A stretch of 64,000 bases of DNA from NCBI RefSeq assembly GCF_900142125.1, contig NZ_FQZT01000010.1, forward strand, positions 1-64,000, read 5' to 3'. The notes beneath the pieces are model-generated. The model did not search any database. It was not told the origin of the DNA and saw only the letters and a program-made list of their open reading frames with translations. The DNA is from Malonomonas rubra DSM 5091. Lineage in GTDB: Bacteria; Desulfobacterota; Desulfuromonadia; Desulfuromonadales; Geopsychrobacteraceae. Below, piece by piece: positions 25,006 through 35,994 of this stretch (positions are counted from its first letter, which is position 1; each line of letters opens with the position of its first letter). The translations under genes and the position numbers were made by a program.

Positions 25006-27987
25006 TTACATCTCCCGCAACGGCGCTTGCCACGCCTCTTTCAGTAGATCGATCGGTGTACTGATCAGAATCTTATCCTTTTCTCCGCTGACCAACAGCT
25101 CCGGCTGAATTGTAACTTTACCGAGATGCTGGCAACTCTGCCCTTTGAACAAGGCCTCGAATGCCGCCTGATTTTCCGGGTGTACCGTCACCAGTAAACG
25201 GCTTTGTGATTCGGAGAAGAGAATCTGATCTTCGCGCATGCCGGCATCGGCAGCAACCCGGTTAAGCGACACCTTGATGCCGTATCCCCCCGCGAAAGCT
25301 TTCTCTGCCAGTGCAACGGCCAGTCCGCCATCGGACAGATCGTGGCAGGACGCGATCAGACCTTCGTCCTGAGCCTTGTTCAGGGTGCGATAGCGCAGTA
25401 ACGCTGACGCGGCGTCAACCTTCGGAACATTAGCTCCAAGCGCGCCTTTTTCTTCGTAATACTCCGAGCCCCCCAGTTCGTTGTGGGTGTCGCCAAGCAG
25501 GTAGACCAGATCGTCCGGTCGCTTGACATCCATCGACACCGCTTTGCGTGCATCGGCCATCTTGCCGATCACCGAGAAGAGAACTGTCGGTGGAATCGAG
25601 ATTTTGGTGTCACCGATCTGGTAATCGTTTTTCATCGAGTCTTTACCGGAGATCAGCGGCACACCGAAAGCAACGCAGTAATCGTAAAGAGCCTTGTTGG
25701 CACGTACCAACTGAGCCGCCTTGTATTCACCGTCCGGGGTCTTCTCACTTTTAACCGGATCGCACCAGCAGAAGTTATCGAGGCCGGCAACGTGATCGAT
25801 ATTGCCACCGACAGCGACATAGTTACGCAAGCCTTCATCGATGGCGCAGGCCATCATGTGGTAGGTATCGATATCACTGTAGTTCGGACAGATGCCGTGA
25901 GAAACAACCACACCAGCAAAGGAATCGAGCATCGGACGGAAGACGGCAGCATCGGACGGACCATCGTTGGCGACACCGACCAGCGGCTTGATGACGGTCC
26001 CGGCCTGAACTTCGTGATCGTAGCGCCGCACAACCGACTCTTTCGAGCAGATATTCAGCCGGCCGAGCAGTTTCTGCAGTTCGACATTTAAATCCTGCGG
26101 TGCAGCAAGCTCAGGTTCGCTCAAGTTTCTCAGCTGCCACTTGGCCGGGATGACCATTTGTGGCACGCCTTCGTGCAGGAACTCCATCGACAGGTAAGAG
26201 ACTGTCTTGCCTTCGTAGAGGCAGTGGAAGTAACCGGAATCGGTGAAGTTACCCAGATCGGTCGCCTCGACATCCATATCCTTTGCCAACTGGATGAATG
26301 CATCCAGGTTCTCTGGCGGCACTGCCAGGCTCATCCGCTCCTGCGCCTCGGAGATCAGGATTTCCCACGGCTGCAGGCCGGAGTATTTCAAAGGCGCACG
26401 GTCGAGGTGCATTTCGAAACCGCCCGTATCTTCGGCCATCTCTCCGATGGAAGAAGAAAGCCCGCCAGCACCGTTGTCGGTGAAAGAGCTGTAAAGGCCA
26501 CGATCGCGAGCGATGATAAGGAAATCGAACATCTTGCGTTGGGTGATCGGGTCACCGATCTGCACCGCGGTCACCGGCGAGCCCTCATGCAACTCTTCCG
26601 AGGAGAAGGTCGCACCGTGGATGCCGTCCTTGCCGATGCGGCCGCCACACATGACAATGTGATCACCGACCTGCACTTTCTTTTCATGGCACGGCTTGCC
26701 GTTCAGCATGCGCGGCATGATCGACGCGGTACCGCAGTAAACCAGCGGCTTGCCGGCAAAGCGTTCGTCGAAAACGATGGAACCATTGACGGTCGGGATA
26801 CCGCTCTTGTTGCCACCATGCTCGACACCTTCGACCACACCTTCGAAAATCCGGCGCGGGTGCAGCAGACGCGGCGGCAGCTCTTTTTCCAAAAACGGTG
26901 AAGCGAAGCAGAAGACATCGGTATTGAAGATCAGGCGCGCGCCCATGCCGGTGCCAACGCCATCGCGGTTAACGCCGACAATACCGGTCAGCGCACCGCC
27001 GTAGGGATCGAGAGCGGATGGCGAGTTGTGGGTTTCAACTTTGAAGACAATACTCCAGTCATCGGTAAACTCGATAACGCCCGCGTTGTCTTTGAATACC
27101 GAAAGACAGAAATCATCATCGCCCATCGCTTCGCGGATATCGCGGGTAGCGCCGACAATGTAGGTTTTAAACAGGGAGTCGATGGTCTCCTTGTTGCCAT
27201 TTTCGTCTTCGTACTCGATCTTCGCTGAAAAGATCTTGTGTTTGCAGTGCTCACTCCAGGTCTGTGCCAGCGCTTCGATCTCGACATCGGTCAGTTCTGC
27301 GCCGAGGCCAACCTTCTCGCGAATAGCAACAACCTGCGGATCAGCAATGTGCTGCTGGATCTTCTGCATCTCTTCGAGGCTGAGTGCCAACATTCCCTTG
27401 CGGCTGATATCCAGCAGCTGCTCGTCGCTGACATTCAGGTCGATACTGTTGACCGTTGGCGTGCTGTCGCTGACAACCTTCGGTACGGTCACCGGGACGC
27501 CGGTTTTCGGATCGAGCTCATCGGCTGAAAGAATGGTCCAGCGTTGAATCAGGCCATTGGCAAGAAAGTCCTTGGCGATTTTCTCAGCGACCTCTTTGTC
27601 TTTAAGACCGGTCAGCAGGTACTGGGTCGAGGTGTAGACACCTTCGTCAGCCGAGAACCGACGGCCGGTGATGTACTGAATCGCTTCTTTGGCAGTTCGC
27701 CCCGTGTTGTCAGTCACACCGGGTCGGAAGCCGACTTCAACCAGGATATCGAAACCGCTGGCCAGGGGTCGGTTGATGGCAGCCTCCTGGATAACCGGAT
27801 CGGAAAAAGGTCCGGCAGCCGCCTGCTCGACTTCGCTATCGCTCAACTCTGCATCGACAGTGTAAACATCAAGAGTCTGTACTCTCTCAAGGTCGTAGCC
27901 AAGGTGCTCCTTGATTTCGCGACGTACCCTTTCGCCGCGTGCGTCCTTGACGCCGTCTTTGAGTCCTACAACTATTCTCCAGGCCAT
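25006..27987 (-). CDS. purL: Phosphoribosylformylglycinamidine synthase, PurS-PurL type
   Basis: This enzyme catalyses ATP-dependent conversion of FGAR to FGAM. At 993 aa it is intermediate between small PurL (about 740) and the single-chain enzyme (about 1290). The first 180 residues resemble duplicated PurS-like units (MAWRIVVGLKDGVKDARGER), followed by the PurL core with TWSEHCKHKIF, FKVETHNSPSALDPYGGA and GKDSMKNDY. The glutaminase part is the separate purQ. The start has CGGAG eight bases before the ATG. A palindrome that may attenuate transcription lies just upstream. Confidence 0.95.
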   Translation of the reverse strand: MAWRIVVGLKDGVKDARGERVRREIKEHLGYDLERVQTLDVYTVDAELSDSEVEQAAAGPFSDPVIQEAAINRPLASGFDILVEVGFRPGVTDNTGRTAKEAIQYITGRRFSADEGVYTSTQYLLTGLKDKEVAEKIAKDFLANGLIQRWTILSADELDPKTGVPVTVPKVVSDSTPTVNSIDLNVSDEQLLDISRKGMLALSLEEMQKIQQHIADPQVVAIREKVGLGAELTDVEIEALAQTWSEHCKHKIFSAKIEYEDENGNKETIDSLFKTYIVGATRDIREAMGDDDFCLSVFKDNAGVIEFTDDWSIVFKVETHNSPSALDPYGGALTGIVGVNRDGVGTGMGARLIFNTDVFCFASPFLEKELPPRLLHPRRIFEGVVEGVEHGGNKSGIPTVNGSIVFDERFAGKPLVYCGTASIMPRMLNGKPCHEKKVQVGDHIVMCGGRIGKDGIHGATFSSEELHEGSPVTAVQIGDPITQRKMFDFLIIARDRGLYSSFTDNGAGGLSSSIGEMAEDTGGFEMHLDRAPLKYSGLQPWEILISEAQERMSLAVPPENLDAFIQLAKDMDVEATDLGNFTDSGYFHCLYEGKTVSYLSMEFLHEGVPQMVIPAKWQLRNLSEPELAAPQDLNVELQKLLGRLNICSKESVVRRYDHEVQAGTVIKPLVGVANDGPSDAAVFRPMLDSFAGVVVSHGICPNYSDIDTYHMMACAIDEGLRNYVAVGGNIDHVAGLDNFCWCDPVKSEKTPDGEYKAAQLVRANKALYDYCVAFGVPLISGKDSMKNDYQIGDTKISIPPTVLFSVIGKMADARKAVSMDVKRPDDLVYLLGDTHNELGGSEYYEEKGALGANVPKVDAASALLRYRTLNKAQDEGLIASCHDLSDGGLAVALAEKAFAGGYGIKVSLNRVAADAGMREDQILFSESQSRLLVTVHPENQAAFEALFKGQSCQHLGKVTIQPELLVSGEKDKILISTPIDLLKEAWQAPLREM

Positions 27988-28026
27988 TCAAAACTCCGCG
28001 CTGTACTGGTCCTAAGAAACAAGCAA

Positions 28027-28048
28027 AGCAGGAAATCAATTTCCTGCT
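28027..28048 (-). terminator. Hairpin between YycJ-like gene and purL
   Basis: AGCAGGAAA and TTTCCTGCT form a 9-bp stem with a four-base loop, followed on the minus strand by TTTGCTTGTTTC. It could be a weak terminator or attenuator before the pur operon. The T-run is imperfect. Confidence 0.5.
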
Positions 28049-28080
28049 CAGACAGATTTTTCATTTATTTAAATGTGGAA

Positions 28081-28857
28081 CTATAACAGAGCGCCGACAA
28101 AACAGGAACTCGCTTGATGCTGCCGGCCGACAATTATTTCCGGTGTATGACCGGATTGCAGCATGAACTGGCGAAAGGTTTCCGCCACCAGATCCGGGCA
28201 ATTATTTTCTTCACTCAAATGAGCCAGAAACAAGGCCTCCAAACCGGACCAATTGACATCTTCCAGCAGGCGTCTCGATTCGTTATTCGACAGATGCCCG
28301 TGGCGGCTGCGAATCCGCTGTTTCAGTGGCCATGGATAGGGGCCATCGAGCAACATCTGCTCGTCATGATTCGCTTCCAGAATCAGCACCCGGCACGCTT
28401 TAAGCTGATCGCTGACCAGACGCGTTGACATGCCGAGGTCAGTCGCATAACCGACCTTCCCCTCGTCCGATTCGATAACGTAGCCAACAGGATTAATCGC
28501 ATCATGGGTCGTGGAAAAGCTGCTGATTTCCAGGTCACGAAAACTGAACGTATCCCCGGCGTCAAAAAGTTCGAGCCGGGCTATTTTGCCAAGCTTTGGC
28601 AGGGCCGCATGTGTTTGCTGATCGATATAAACAGGAAGATCAAAACGACGAGCCAGCGGGCCGACCCCACCGACATGGTCATGATGCTCATGGGTCACCA
28701 GGATGGCGTCAAGGTCTTCACCTGCGAGTTCCAGCGATGCCAGGCGTTTTTCAATTTCACGCCCGGACAAACCGGCATCGACCAGAATTCGGCAGTTATC
28801 TGCTTCTATCAGGGCACTGTTGCCCCGACTGCCGCTGGCCAATAAACATACTCGCAC
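28081..28857 (-). CDS. YycJ/WalJ-like metallo-beta-lactamase-fold hydrolase
   Basis: This 258-aa protein of the metallo-beta-lactamase fold has the metal site THEHHDHVGG and the family opening LLASGSRGNSALIEADNCRILVDAGLSGREIEKRL, typical of the YycJ group (a proposed DNA exonuclease linked to cell-wall and replication control). The start is GTG at 28857: the upstream frame extends but lacks conservation, and GGGAAGG is nearby. It is upstream of purL on the same strand. The substrate is inferred only from the family. Confidence 0.85.
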   Translation of the reverse strand: MRVCLLASGSRGNSALIEADNCRILVDAGLSGREIEKRLASLELAGEDLDAILVTHEHHDHVGGVGPLARRFDLPVYIDQQTHAALPKLGKIARLELFDAGDTFSFRDLEISSFSTTHDAINPVGYVIESDEGKVGYATDLGMSTRLVSDQLKACRVLILEANHDEQMLLDGPYPWPLKQRIRSRHGHLSNNESRRLLEDVNWSGLEALFLAHLSEENNCPDLVAETFRQFMLQSGHTPEIIVGRQHQASSCFVGALL

Positions 28858-29033
28858 GTGTCGTCCCTTCCTCCCCCCGAAAGCGTTGCCCTTATACCGA
28901 AAATCCGCGCCTGCTGCAAGTAGAAAAACCATCGTGATTTTTAAGGATTTTTTTCTTTGAAATCGATTTGCAAAGGGCAGGATTTAATGTAACCTTGGTG
29001 ACGGTCAATCTACAAAAGAAACCGCATACTTGG

Positions 29034-29049
29034 CATATGATTTCATATG
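29034..29049. repeat. Inverted repeat CATATG-atTT-CATATG upstream of gap
   Basis: Two CATATG hexamers spaced by four bases lie about 70 bases before the gap start codon, in the likely promoter region. This could be an operator for a glycolytic regulator, but no regulator is encoded nearby and the match may be chance. Confidence 0.35.
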
Positions 29050-29116
29050 TTTGAGTACGTCATAAACAGATTGCGTATCATCTAACCGCTCAACACTTGA
29101 ACGAGGAGGATCAAAC

Positions 29117-30118
29117 ATGTCTGTGAAGGTTGCTATTAACGGGTTCGGCCGCATCGGCAGAAATGTCCTGCGCATCGCTAGCAGTTCAGATGCGATGGAC
29201 ATTGTTGCCATCAACGATTTAACCGACGCGGGAACGCTGGCCCATCTGTTTAAGTACGATTCGGTTCACGGCACCTTCAATGGCGATGTTTCCGTCGACG
29301 GCGACAACCTGGTTATCAACGGTAAGAAGATTCAGATTCTCTCACAGCGTGATCCCGCTCAACTCCCCTGGAAAGATCTGGGCGTCGAAATTGTCATCGA
29401 ATCGACCGGTCTATTCACTGCACGCGACAAAGCAGCCTGGCACCTTGAAGCCGGGGCAAAAAAAGTTGTCATCAGCGCGCCCGGCACCAACTCCGACATC
29501 ACCATCTGCATGGGAATCAATGAAACCGAGTACGATGCCGCCAAACACGATATTATCTCGAATGCATCCTGCACCACCAACTGCCTGGCACCGGTCGCCA
29601 AAGTCCTGCTGAAAGAATTCGGTATCGTTCGCGGCATGATGACCACCATCCATGCCTACACCAACGACCAGAACATTCTCGATCTGCCGCACAAAGACCT
29701 GCGCCGTGCCCGTGCCGCAGCCGTATCGATGATCCCGACAACTACTGGCGCCGCCAAAGCGGTTTCACTGGTGCTGCCGGAACTCAAGGGTAAAATGGAC
29801 GGGATGGCGGTCCGGGTGCCGACACCAAACGTTTCACTGGTCGACCTGGTCGTCGAAACAGAAAAAGCAGCGACTGTTGAGCAAGTCAACGCAGCGATGA
29901 AAGCCGCTGCTGACGGCGAGCTCAAAGGGATTCTCGACTACTGTGACCTGCCGCTGGTTTCAAAAGACTTCAACGGCTCTTCAGCATCCTCAACCTTTGA
30001 CGCCATGACCACCAACGTGATTGAAGGAAATATGGTCAAGGTTCTGGCCTGGTACGACAACGAATGGGGCTACTCCAACCGGGTCTTCGACCTGGTCAAA
30101 TATATCGATCAACAGTAA
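29117..30118 (+). CDS. gap: Glyceraldehyde-3-phosphate dehydrogenase
   Basis: This NAD(P)-dependent enzyme oxidises GAP to 1,3-bisphosphoglycerate (reversible). The 333-aa protein has the Rossmann start [15 protein letters not shown], catalytic C152 in [12 protein letters not shown] and [11 protein letters not shown] near the C-terminus. GAGGAGG precedes the ATG. It heads the gap-pgk-tpiA run, three consecutive steps of lower glycolysis/gluconeogenesis. Confidence 0.97.
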   Translation: MSVKVAINGFGRIGRNVLRIASSSDAMDIVAINDLTDAGTLAHLFKYDSVHGTFNGDVSVDGDNLVINGKKIQILSQRDPAQLPWKDLGVEIVIESTGLFTARDKAAWHLEAGAKKVVISAPGTNSDITICMGINETEYDAAKHDIISNASCTTNCLAPVAKVLLKEFGIVRGMMTTIHAYTNDQNILDLPHKDLRRARAAAVSMIPTTTGAAKAVSLVLPELKGKMDGMAVRVPTPNVSLVDLVVETEKAATVEQVNAAMKAAADGELKGILDYCDLPLVSKDFNGSSASSTFDAMTTNVIEGNMVKVLAWYDNEWGYSNRVFDLVKYIDQQ

Positions 30119-30187
30119 TACATTCATATCAACACTCTGACGCCGGTTCATCTGAATCGGCGTCAATTTATTTGTAATGGAGGAAGA

Positions 30188-31375
30188 ATGTTCAACAAGT
30201 TATCTATCGATGATATCGACGTTGCCGGCAAGCGCGTTTTCTGCCGCGTCGACTTCAATGTACCGATTAAAGATGGAAAGATTACTGATGACACCCGGAT
30301 TGTAGCAGCATTGCCGACGATCAAGGCCCTGATCGACAAGGGGGCGCGGCTGATTCTCGCCTCCCATCTCGGCCGTCCAAAAGGCGAAGCACAGCCTGAA
30401 TTCAGCCTCAAGCCTGCTGCTGACTATCTGGCCAACCTGCTCGGTAAACCTGTGAATATGGCTCCTGACTGTATCGGTGTCGAGGTCGAAAAGCTGGCCG
30501 CAGAGATGGCTGACGGCGATGTCATGCTGCTGGAAAACGTTCGCTTCTATAAAGGGGAAACCGACAACGATCCGCAGTTCGCCGAACAACTCGCCAAGCT
30601 TGCCGAAGTGTACGTTAACGATGCCTTCGGCACTGCTCACCGCGCCCACGCCTCGACTGAAGGGGTTGCCAAACTCCTCTCCCCGGCGGTTTCCGGTTAC
30701 CTGATGGAGAAGGAATTGAAATACCTCGGCGGGGCATTGGCCAATCCTAAGCGCCCTTTTGTCGCCATTCTCGGTGGCGCCAAGGTCAGCGACAAGATTA
30801 CCGTCATCGAAAACCTGCTCAGCAAAGTCGATGTTATCCTGATCGGCGGAGGCATGGCCTATACGTTCCTCAAAGCGCAAGGCTACGAGATCGGCACCTC
30901 GCTGGTCGAAGAAGACCGACTGGAGCTGGCTAAAGACCTGTTGAGCAAAGCGGAAGCGAGCGGCGTGCAATTCCTGCTGCCGGTTGACCATCTGGCGACC
31001 GCCACTTTCGCTGCTGACAGTCCAGCTGAAGTTGTCTCAAACGAAAACTTCCCGAACGACAAGATGGGTCTTGATATTGGCCCTGAATCGATCAAGCTTT
31101 ACGCCCAGAAAGTCGCTGAAGCCAAAACCGTCGTCTGGAACGGTCCGATGGGTGTCTTCGAATTCGATGCCTACGCCAAGGGCACCTTCGCGATCGCAGA
31201 AACCCTGGCAGCCAACGATTGCCTGTCGATTATCGGCGGCGGCGACTCGGTTGCAGCCGTCAACAAGTCGAACCTGCAGGATAAAATGACCCACATCTCC
31301 ACCGGCGGCGGCGCGTCCCTCGAGTTCCTCGAAGGCAAAGCCTTACCCGGCGTTGTGGCATTGACTGACAAATAG
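30188..31375 (+). CDS. pgk: Phosphoglycerate kinase
   Basis: The enzyme transfers phosphate between 1,3-bisphosphoglycerate and ADP. The 395-aa protein has [13 protein letters not shown] at the N-terminus, [10 protein letters not shown], and the C-terminal nucleotide site [12 protein letters not shown]...[23 protein letters not shown] lies just before the ATG. The 69-base gap after gap has no obvious terminator, so the genes are probably cotranscribed. Confidence 0.97.
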   Translation: MFNKLSIDDIDVAGKRVFCRVDFNVPIKDGKITDDTRIVAALPTIKALIDKGARLILASHLGRPKGEAQPEFSLKPAADYLANLLGKPVNMAPDCIGVEVEKLAAEMADGDVMLLENVRFYKGETDNDPQFAEQLAKLAEVYVNDAFGTAHRAHASTEGVAKLLSPAVSGYLMEKELKYLGGALANPKRPFVAILGGAKVSDKITVIENLLSKVDVILIGGGMAYTFLKAQGYEIGTSLVEEDRLELAKDLLSKAEASGVQFLLPVDHLATATFAADSPAEVVSNENFPNDKMGLDIGPESIKLYAQKVAEAKTVVWNGPMGVFEFDAYAKGTFAIAETLAANDCLSIIGGGDSVAAVNKSNLQDKMTHISTGGGASLEFLEGKALPGVVALTDK

Positions 31376-31384
31376 GAGAGAAAC

Positions 31385-32143
31385 ATGCGTAAACCGATGA
31401 TTGCCGGCAACTGGAAACTGAACAAGACCATCGCCGAAGCCCGTGAACTAAGTGGCGACCTGGCCAAATGCCTGGCCAATTTTGAAGCTGTCGATATCGT
31501 TGTCGCTCCGGTCTTTACCTCGCTGGCAGCGGTACAGGAGATGATCAAAGGGACAGCGATCAAACTGGCAGGGCAAAACTGCTACCCCGAGGAGACCGGC
31601 GCCTTCACCGGTGAAGTGTCACCGCTGATGCTCAAAGACGCGGGGTGCGAGTACGTCATTATCGGCCACTCCGAACGTCGCCAGTTGCTGGAAGAGAGCG
31701 ATACGTTCATCAATCAGAAAATCATCAAAGCCTTAGAAGCAGGACTCAAACCGATCCTCTGTATCGGCGAAACCCTGCAGGAACGGGAAAACGGTGACAT
31801 GCTCGACGTCCTGGCCAACCAGGTCAAAGGCGGGCTGGCCAACCTTTCCGCCACGCACATGGCTGATGTCGTTATCGCCTACGAACCGGTCTGGGCTATC
31901 GGTACCGGCAAGACCGCAAGCGACGAACAGGCGCAGGAAGCTCATTCGTTCATTCGTGGTCTGCTGCAGGGCATGTTTACAAAGGAGGTCGCTTTTGCGA
32001 CCCGCATCCTTTACGGCGGCAGTGTCAAGCCAAGCAATGTCGATGGCCTGATGGCCCAGGATGATATCGACGGCGCGCTGGTCGGCGGTGCCAGTTTGAA
32101 AGCGGAAGACTTTATCCGTCTGGTTCGTTTCGAAAAACCATAA
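31385..32143 (+). CDS. tpiA: Triosephosphate isomerase
   Basis: The enzyme interconverts DHAP and GAP. The 252-aa TIM barrel has the N-terminal AGNWKLNKT lysine, the catalytic histidine in IGHSERRQ and the catalytic glutamate in [15 protein letters not shown]. It begins nine bases after pgk with AGGAGAG upstream, and ends the glycolytic operon at a clear terminator. Confidence 0.97.
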   Translation: MRKPMIAGNWKLNKTIAEARELSGDLAKCLANFEAVDIVVAPVFTSLAAVQEMIKGTAIKLAGQNCYPEETGAFTGEVSPLMLKDAGCEYVIIGHSERRQLLEESDTFINQKIIKALEAGLKPILCIGETLQERENGDMLDVLANQVKGGLANLSATHMADVVIAYEPVWAIGTGKTASDEQAQEAHSFIRGLLQGMFTKEVAFATRILYGGSVKPSNVDGLMAQDDIDGALVGGASLKAEDFIRLVRFEKP

Positions 32144-32146
32144 CGC

Positions 32147-32185
32147 AAAACGGGAGCGCTCAACTGAGAGTGCTCCCGTTTCTTT
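32147..32185. terminator. Terminator after tpiA
   Basis: AAACGGGAGC pairs with GCTCCCGTTT and is followed by CTTTT on the plus strand. It lies between the convergent tpiA and phosphomannomutase genes. Confidence 0.85.
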
Positions 32186-32204
32186 TCCCTTATCCCAAAT
32201 CCCC

Positions 32205-33560
32205 TCAGGCAGGTTCACCACCGATCAGTTTCAGCAGCTCTGCTGTTTTCTCTTCCATCAACGACATATCGCCTCTCGATTCAACATTCAGGCGCAGAAC
32301 AGGTTCGGTATTCGATTCCCGCAGATTAAGCCGCCATTGTCCCATGTCGAGGCTAAGACCATCGGTAAAATCGATATCCAGTGCATCAGCCTGATAGCGC
32401 TCCTTGATGTCCGCAATGACTACCGAGGCATCGGCAACCCGGCGGTTAATCTCACCGCTGGCTGGAAATTTAGCGACACAATCGGCCACCAGTTCAGACA
32501 TCGACTTGCCACTACTGCTCATCAGCGCGACAACCATCAGCCAGGGGATCATGCCGCTGTCACAATAGGCAAACTCGCGGAAATAATGATGGGCGCTCAT
32601 TTCGCCCCCGTAGACGGCATTTTCCTTACGCATCCGCTCCTTGATGAAAGCGTGTCCAGTTTTGCTTTGCACCGGGATGCCGCCGGCATTTTTTACAGTA
32701 TCGATAGTGTTCCAGGTCAGACGTGGATCGTGAATAATTTTCTCGCCGGGATGACGTGAAAGTAAAGCTTCACTAAGCAGTCCGACAATGTAATACCCTT
32801 CGATAAACTCGCCCTTCTCATCGAAGAAAAAGCAGCGGTCAAAATCACCGTCCCAGGCGATACCCAGATCGGCGTTGTTTGCCAACACGGCATCACGGGT
32901 GATGGAACGATTTTCCCGCAAAAGCGGATTGGGGATGCCATTCGGAAAGCTGCCGTCCGGCTGATGGCAAATTTTTACCACTTCGAGAGGAAGATGCTTT
33001 TCCAGTAGATCGACAATAGGACCAGCGCAACCGTTACCGGCATTGAAAACCACCTTAAAGGGTTTCACGGCAGCTGGATCGAGATAGGACAAAAGATGCT
33101 CGACATACTGAGCCTTAAAAGACACCTTGGTGACTGCCCCTGGGCTGTCGACTGGCTGAAATTGTCCCTTTTCCGCCAATGCTCGAATATCGTTCAAGCC
33201 TGTATCTCCGCTGATCGGCTTCGACTCTTCTCGCACCAGTTTCATACCGTTGTAATCAATCGGGTTGTGACTGGCAGTAACCATAATGCCACCGTCGGTC
33301 TTCTGGCTGAATGTGGCGTGGTATATTTCCTCTGTCCCGCAAAGTCCGATATCGAGCACATCGACACCACCCTGACAAAGTCCTTCCGCCAGAGCGTTTG
33401 TCAGTGACTCGCTCGACAACCGCACGTCACGGCCGACAACAACAATTTTCGGTTTGAGGAATTCAGCATAAGCGCGACCAATGCGCCAAGCGACATCTTC
33501 ATTCAGCTGATCCGGCAGGCGTCCACGAATATCGTAAGCTTTGAAACAGGTGATCTCCAT
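32205..33560 (-). CDS. Phosphomannomutase/phosphoglucomutase
   Basis: This alpha-D-phosphohexomutase (AlgC/ManB type, 451 aa) interconverts hexose-6-P and hexose-1-P for nucleotide-sugar synthesis. The phosphoserine is S97 in TASHNP; the metal-binding loop DGDFDRCFF and the sugar-specificity GEMSAHHYF are present. It is downstream of manC on the same strand (12 bases), so together they convert mannose-6-P to GDP-mannose. It probably feeds the polysaccharide locus further along the window. Confidence 0.93.
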   Translation of the reverse strand: MEITCFKAYDIRGRLPDQLNEDVAWRIGRAYAEFLKPKIVVVGRDVRLSSESLTNALAEGLCQGGVDVLDIGLCGTEEIYHATFSQKTDGGIMVTASHNPIDYNGMKLVREESKPISGDTGLNDIRALAEKGQFQPVDSPGAVTKVSFKAQYVEHLLSYLDPAAVKPFKVVFNAGNGCAGPIVDLLEKHLPLEVVKICHQPDGSFPNGIPNPLLRENRSITRDAVLANNADLGIAWDGDFDRCFFFDEKGEFIEGYYIVGLLSEALLSRHPGEKIIHDPRLTWNTIDTVKNAGGIPVQSKTGHAFIKERMRKENAVYGGEMSAHHYFREFAYCDSGMIPWLMVVALMSSSGKSMSELVADCVAKFPASGEINRRVADASVVIADIKERYQADALDIDFTDGLSLDMGQWRLNLRESNTEPVLRLNVESRGDMSLMEEKTAELLKLIGGEPA

Positions 33561-33572
33561 TACAACAAACTC

Positions 33573-34994
33573 CTAATCGGCCTTACGACCGTAATTATCT
33601 TCCAAACGAACGATATCGTCTTCACCCAGGTAGCTACCCGACTGTACCTCGATCATTTCCAGCGGGATCTGTCCCGGGTTCTCCAAGCGATGAACTTCAC
33701 CCAACGGGATGTAAGTCGATTGGTTTTCGGACAACAGCAAATCCTTTTCGCCACAAATGACCCTTGCAGTACCTTTGACGACAACCCAGTGTTCAGCCCG
33801 ATGATGGTGTTTCTGCAGCGATAAACTGGCGCCCGGATTTACAGTAATGCGTTTTACCTGAAAACGTTCGCCGACATCGATCCCTTCATATGCGCCCCAG
33901 GGACGGTTGACCCGGCGATGCAGCAAAGCTTCGGAACGCTTCTGTTCTTTCAGTTGCCCGACAATCCCCTTAACATCCTGAACCTTGTCGCGATGGGCAA
34001 CAAGAACGGCATCGGCGGTTTCAACCACAACCAGGTCTTCAACACCGACAGCGGCGATCATCCGGTTAGTTGCGTGCAGATAGCAATTGTTTGCACCTTC
34101 GGTGAGGACATCGCCAAACTGGACGTTGCCATTTTTATCCTGAGGCTGGACATCCCACAAGGCGGACCAGGCACCGACGTCATTCCAGCCAGCATCAAGT
34201 GGCAGCACCACAGCATCGGCAGTCTTCTCCATAACCGCATAATCGATGGAATCTGACGGTGACGCGGCAAAAGACTCCTGGTCCAGGCGGAGAAAGTCGA
34301 GATCGGCTGTCAGTGACAAAAAAGCGGTCCGGCAAGCGGAAAAGATATCCGGGCGGAATTTTTCCAGTTCGTCAAGATAGCGACTGGCTTTAAACAGGAA
34401 CATGCCACTGTTCCAATAATATTTGCCGGAATCGAGATAACTTTGCGCTGTCTGCAAGTCCGGCTTTTCGACAAACTGGTCAACAGGAAACGCGCCTGTT
34501 CCACCAATTTCATTTTCAGCAGCCTTGATATAGCCATAACCTGTTTCAGGAGCATTTGGCACAATGCCGAACGTGACGAGGCTCCCCTGCTCTGCTAATT
34601 GAACTGCCGCGTTGACTGTTTGGCAAAAGGTCGCAACATCACCAATCAAATGATCGGCCGGCAATACCAGCAACAAAGGGTCATTGCCTGAAGCCTGTGC
34701 CTGAAATGCCGCTATCGCAACGGCTGGAGCGGTATTTCGACCGCAAGGTTCCAGGATAATCGAATCAGTTCCTATGTCGAGTTGGCGCAACTGCTCGGCA
34801 ACCATAAAGCGATGGGCTTCGTTGCAAACCACCATCGGCTTACCAAGATCGGCAATGCCCGACAAGCGCAAAACAGTTTCCTGCAGCATGGTTTTATCGC
34901 TCGTCAGCGGCAATAACTGTTTGGGGTAGGATTCACGAGACAGCGGCCAGAGACGTGTTCCTGCACCGCCGGAAAGAACAACCGGTAAAAGCAT
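33573..34994 (-). CDS. manC: Mannose-1-phosphate guanylyltransferase/mannose-6-phosphate isomerase
   Basis: This bifunctional 473-aa enzyme has an N-terminal nucleotidyltransferase domain ([28 protein letters not shown]) and a C-terminal cupin isomerase domain (from about residue 350, with [15 protein letters not shown]). It makes GDP-mannose from mannose-1-P and GTP. It is the first gene of the pair with the phosphohexomutase. It starts at ATG. Confidence 0.95.
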   Translation of the reverse strand: MLLPVVLSGGAGTRLWPLSRESYPKQLLPLTSDKTMLQETVLRLSGIADLGKPMVVCNEAHRFMVAEQLRQLDIGTDSIILEPCGRNTAPAVAIAAFQAQASGNDPLLLVLPADHLIGDVATFCQTVNAAVQLAEQGSLVTFGIVPNAPETGYGYIKAAENEIGGTGAFPVDQFVEKPDLQTAQSYLDSGKYYWNSGMFLFKASRYLDELEKFRPDIFSACRTAFLSLTADLDFLRLDQESFAASPSDSIDYAVMEKTADAVVLPLDAGWNDVGAWSALWDVQPQDKNGNVQFGDVLTEGANNCYLHATNRMIAAVGVEDLVVVETADAVLVAHRDKVQDVKGIVGQLKEQKRSEALLHRRVNRPWGAYEGIDVGERFQVKRITVNPGASLSLQKHHHRAEHWVVVKGTARVICGEKDLLLSENQSTYIPLGEVHRLENPGQIPLEMIEVQSGSYLGEDDIVRLEDNYGRKAD

Positions 34995-35067
34995 CTAAAC
35001 CCTCCTGCTTAAAAACGACCTTGAAAGACAAAGGTCATCATACTAGAGAGAGAACTGACTGCAAGCA

Positions 35068-35094
35068 AAAAGGCCCTGTATTCACAGAGCCTTT
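35068..35094 (-). terminator. Terminator after the ferredoxin-domain gene
   Basis: AAAGGCTCTGT pairs with ACAGGGCCTTT (one mismatch) on the minus strand, loop of four, followed by TTGC after a run of T. It is 26 bases after the stop of the 4Fe-4S gene and upstream of manC. Confidence 0.7.
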
Positions 35095-35119
35095 CACTTC
35101 ACCCGGATGTTGTAGCCAC

Positions 35120-35890
35120 CTATTTAAGGTCGCCCTGAATACCGATTTTAATCATTTCCAGTGGCATATCGATACCACTCTTTTCGATTGCCTGCTTCGC
35201 AATCGCGATCAGCCCTGAACAGCAGGGAACCTCCATGTGCGCTACAACGATTTTGCTGATGCCCCCAGCCTTGATCATGGCGGAAAGCTTTTCGATGTAA
35301 AGCTGTGTATCATCGAACTTGGGGCAACCGACAACCACCGAACGCCCTTTAAGGATATCTTTGTGGAAATCGGCGTAGGCGAAAGGCCCACAGTCCGCTG
35401 CCAGCAAAAGTTCTTTTCCTTCCAGAAACGGTGCAGTCGGTGGCACCAAGTTCAAAAGCACCGGCCATTGGCACAGTTCGGATGGCCGTTGACCAGCCTG
35501 ATCAGCATCAGCGGCTTCCTGCTTACTGAAATTCATCAGTTTTGCCGAAGGACAGCCACCTGTCGGAGGAGTGAAGCTTTTCACCTGTGCGGATGGGCAG
35601 CCACCTGCCGGAGATGCCGGATGTTGCCTAACCGTTTCTTCGCGGCCAATTTCCTTTAAATGCTGCTCAACGGCCACTTCATCAAACTCATCCGCCTCAC
35701 GCTTTTCAATCGTAATCGCTCCCTGTGGGCAATCTCCGAGACAAGCCCCCAAACCGTCACACAGGTTGTCTGCAACCAGTTTGGCTTTACCGTTGATAAT
35801 CTGGATTGCACCTTCTGCGCATGCCGGAACACAAAGACCGCAACCATCACACTTGTCTTCATCAATCTTTACCATCTCGCGATATGCCAT
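35120..35890 (-). CDS. 4Fe-4S ferredoxin-domain protein with extra cysteine motifs
   Basis: This 256-aa cytoplasmic iron-sulfur protein has an N-terminal 2[4Fe-4S] domain with CDGCGLCVPAC and CDGLGACLGDCPQGAI. A linker follows with two copies of GGCPSA (near residues 97 and 111). The C-terminal domain contains VVGCPKFDD and EVPCCSGLIAI. This organisation is known from anaerobe genomes as a 4Fe-4S binding protein of unassigned function. A TTGAC-N4-ATCAA palindrome lies 77-91 bases before the ATG, suggesting Crp/Fnr-type control. Redox or nitrosative stress roles are inference. Confidence 0.82.
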   Translation of the reverse strand: MAYREMVKIDEDKCDGCGLCVPACAEGAIQIINGKAKLVADNLCDGLGACLGDCPQGAITIEKREADEFDEVAVEQHLKEIGREETVRQHPASPAGGCPSAQVKSFTPPTGGCPSAKLMNFSKQEAADADQAGQRPSELCQWPVLLNLVPPTAPFLEGKELLLAADCGPFAYADFHKDILKGRSVVVGCPKFDDTQLYIEKLSAMIKAGGISKIVVAHMEVPCCSGLIAIAKQAIEKSGIDMPLEMIKIGIQGDLK

Positions 35891-35966
35891 CTGTAACTCC
35901 CTTTATTCAGTCAATGGATTTTTCTTTAAGTTGTACGCACTATAGCGATTAAAGCGGGCTGTAACC

Positions 35967-35980
35967 TTGACCTCGATCAA
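35967..35980. promoter_or_regulatory. Crp/Fnr-family binding site upstream of the 4Fe-4S gene
   Basis: TTGAC-CTCG-ATCAA is a near-perfect palindrome of the FNR/DNR/HcpR type, located between the YgbA-like gene and the 4Fe-4S gene. The regulator encoded at 36414-37094 has the matching ExxSR recognition helix. Confidence 0.65.
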
Positions 35981-35994
35981 GAAAACTCTTTTTT

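Noticed and set aside
25483-26091. Long plus-strand frames inside purL (also 26158-26901, 27544-28086)
   Set aside because: They are antisense shadows of purL with low-complexity composition and no ribosome-binding site or recognisable domain.
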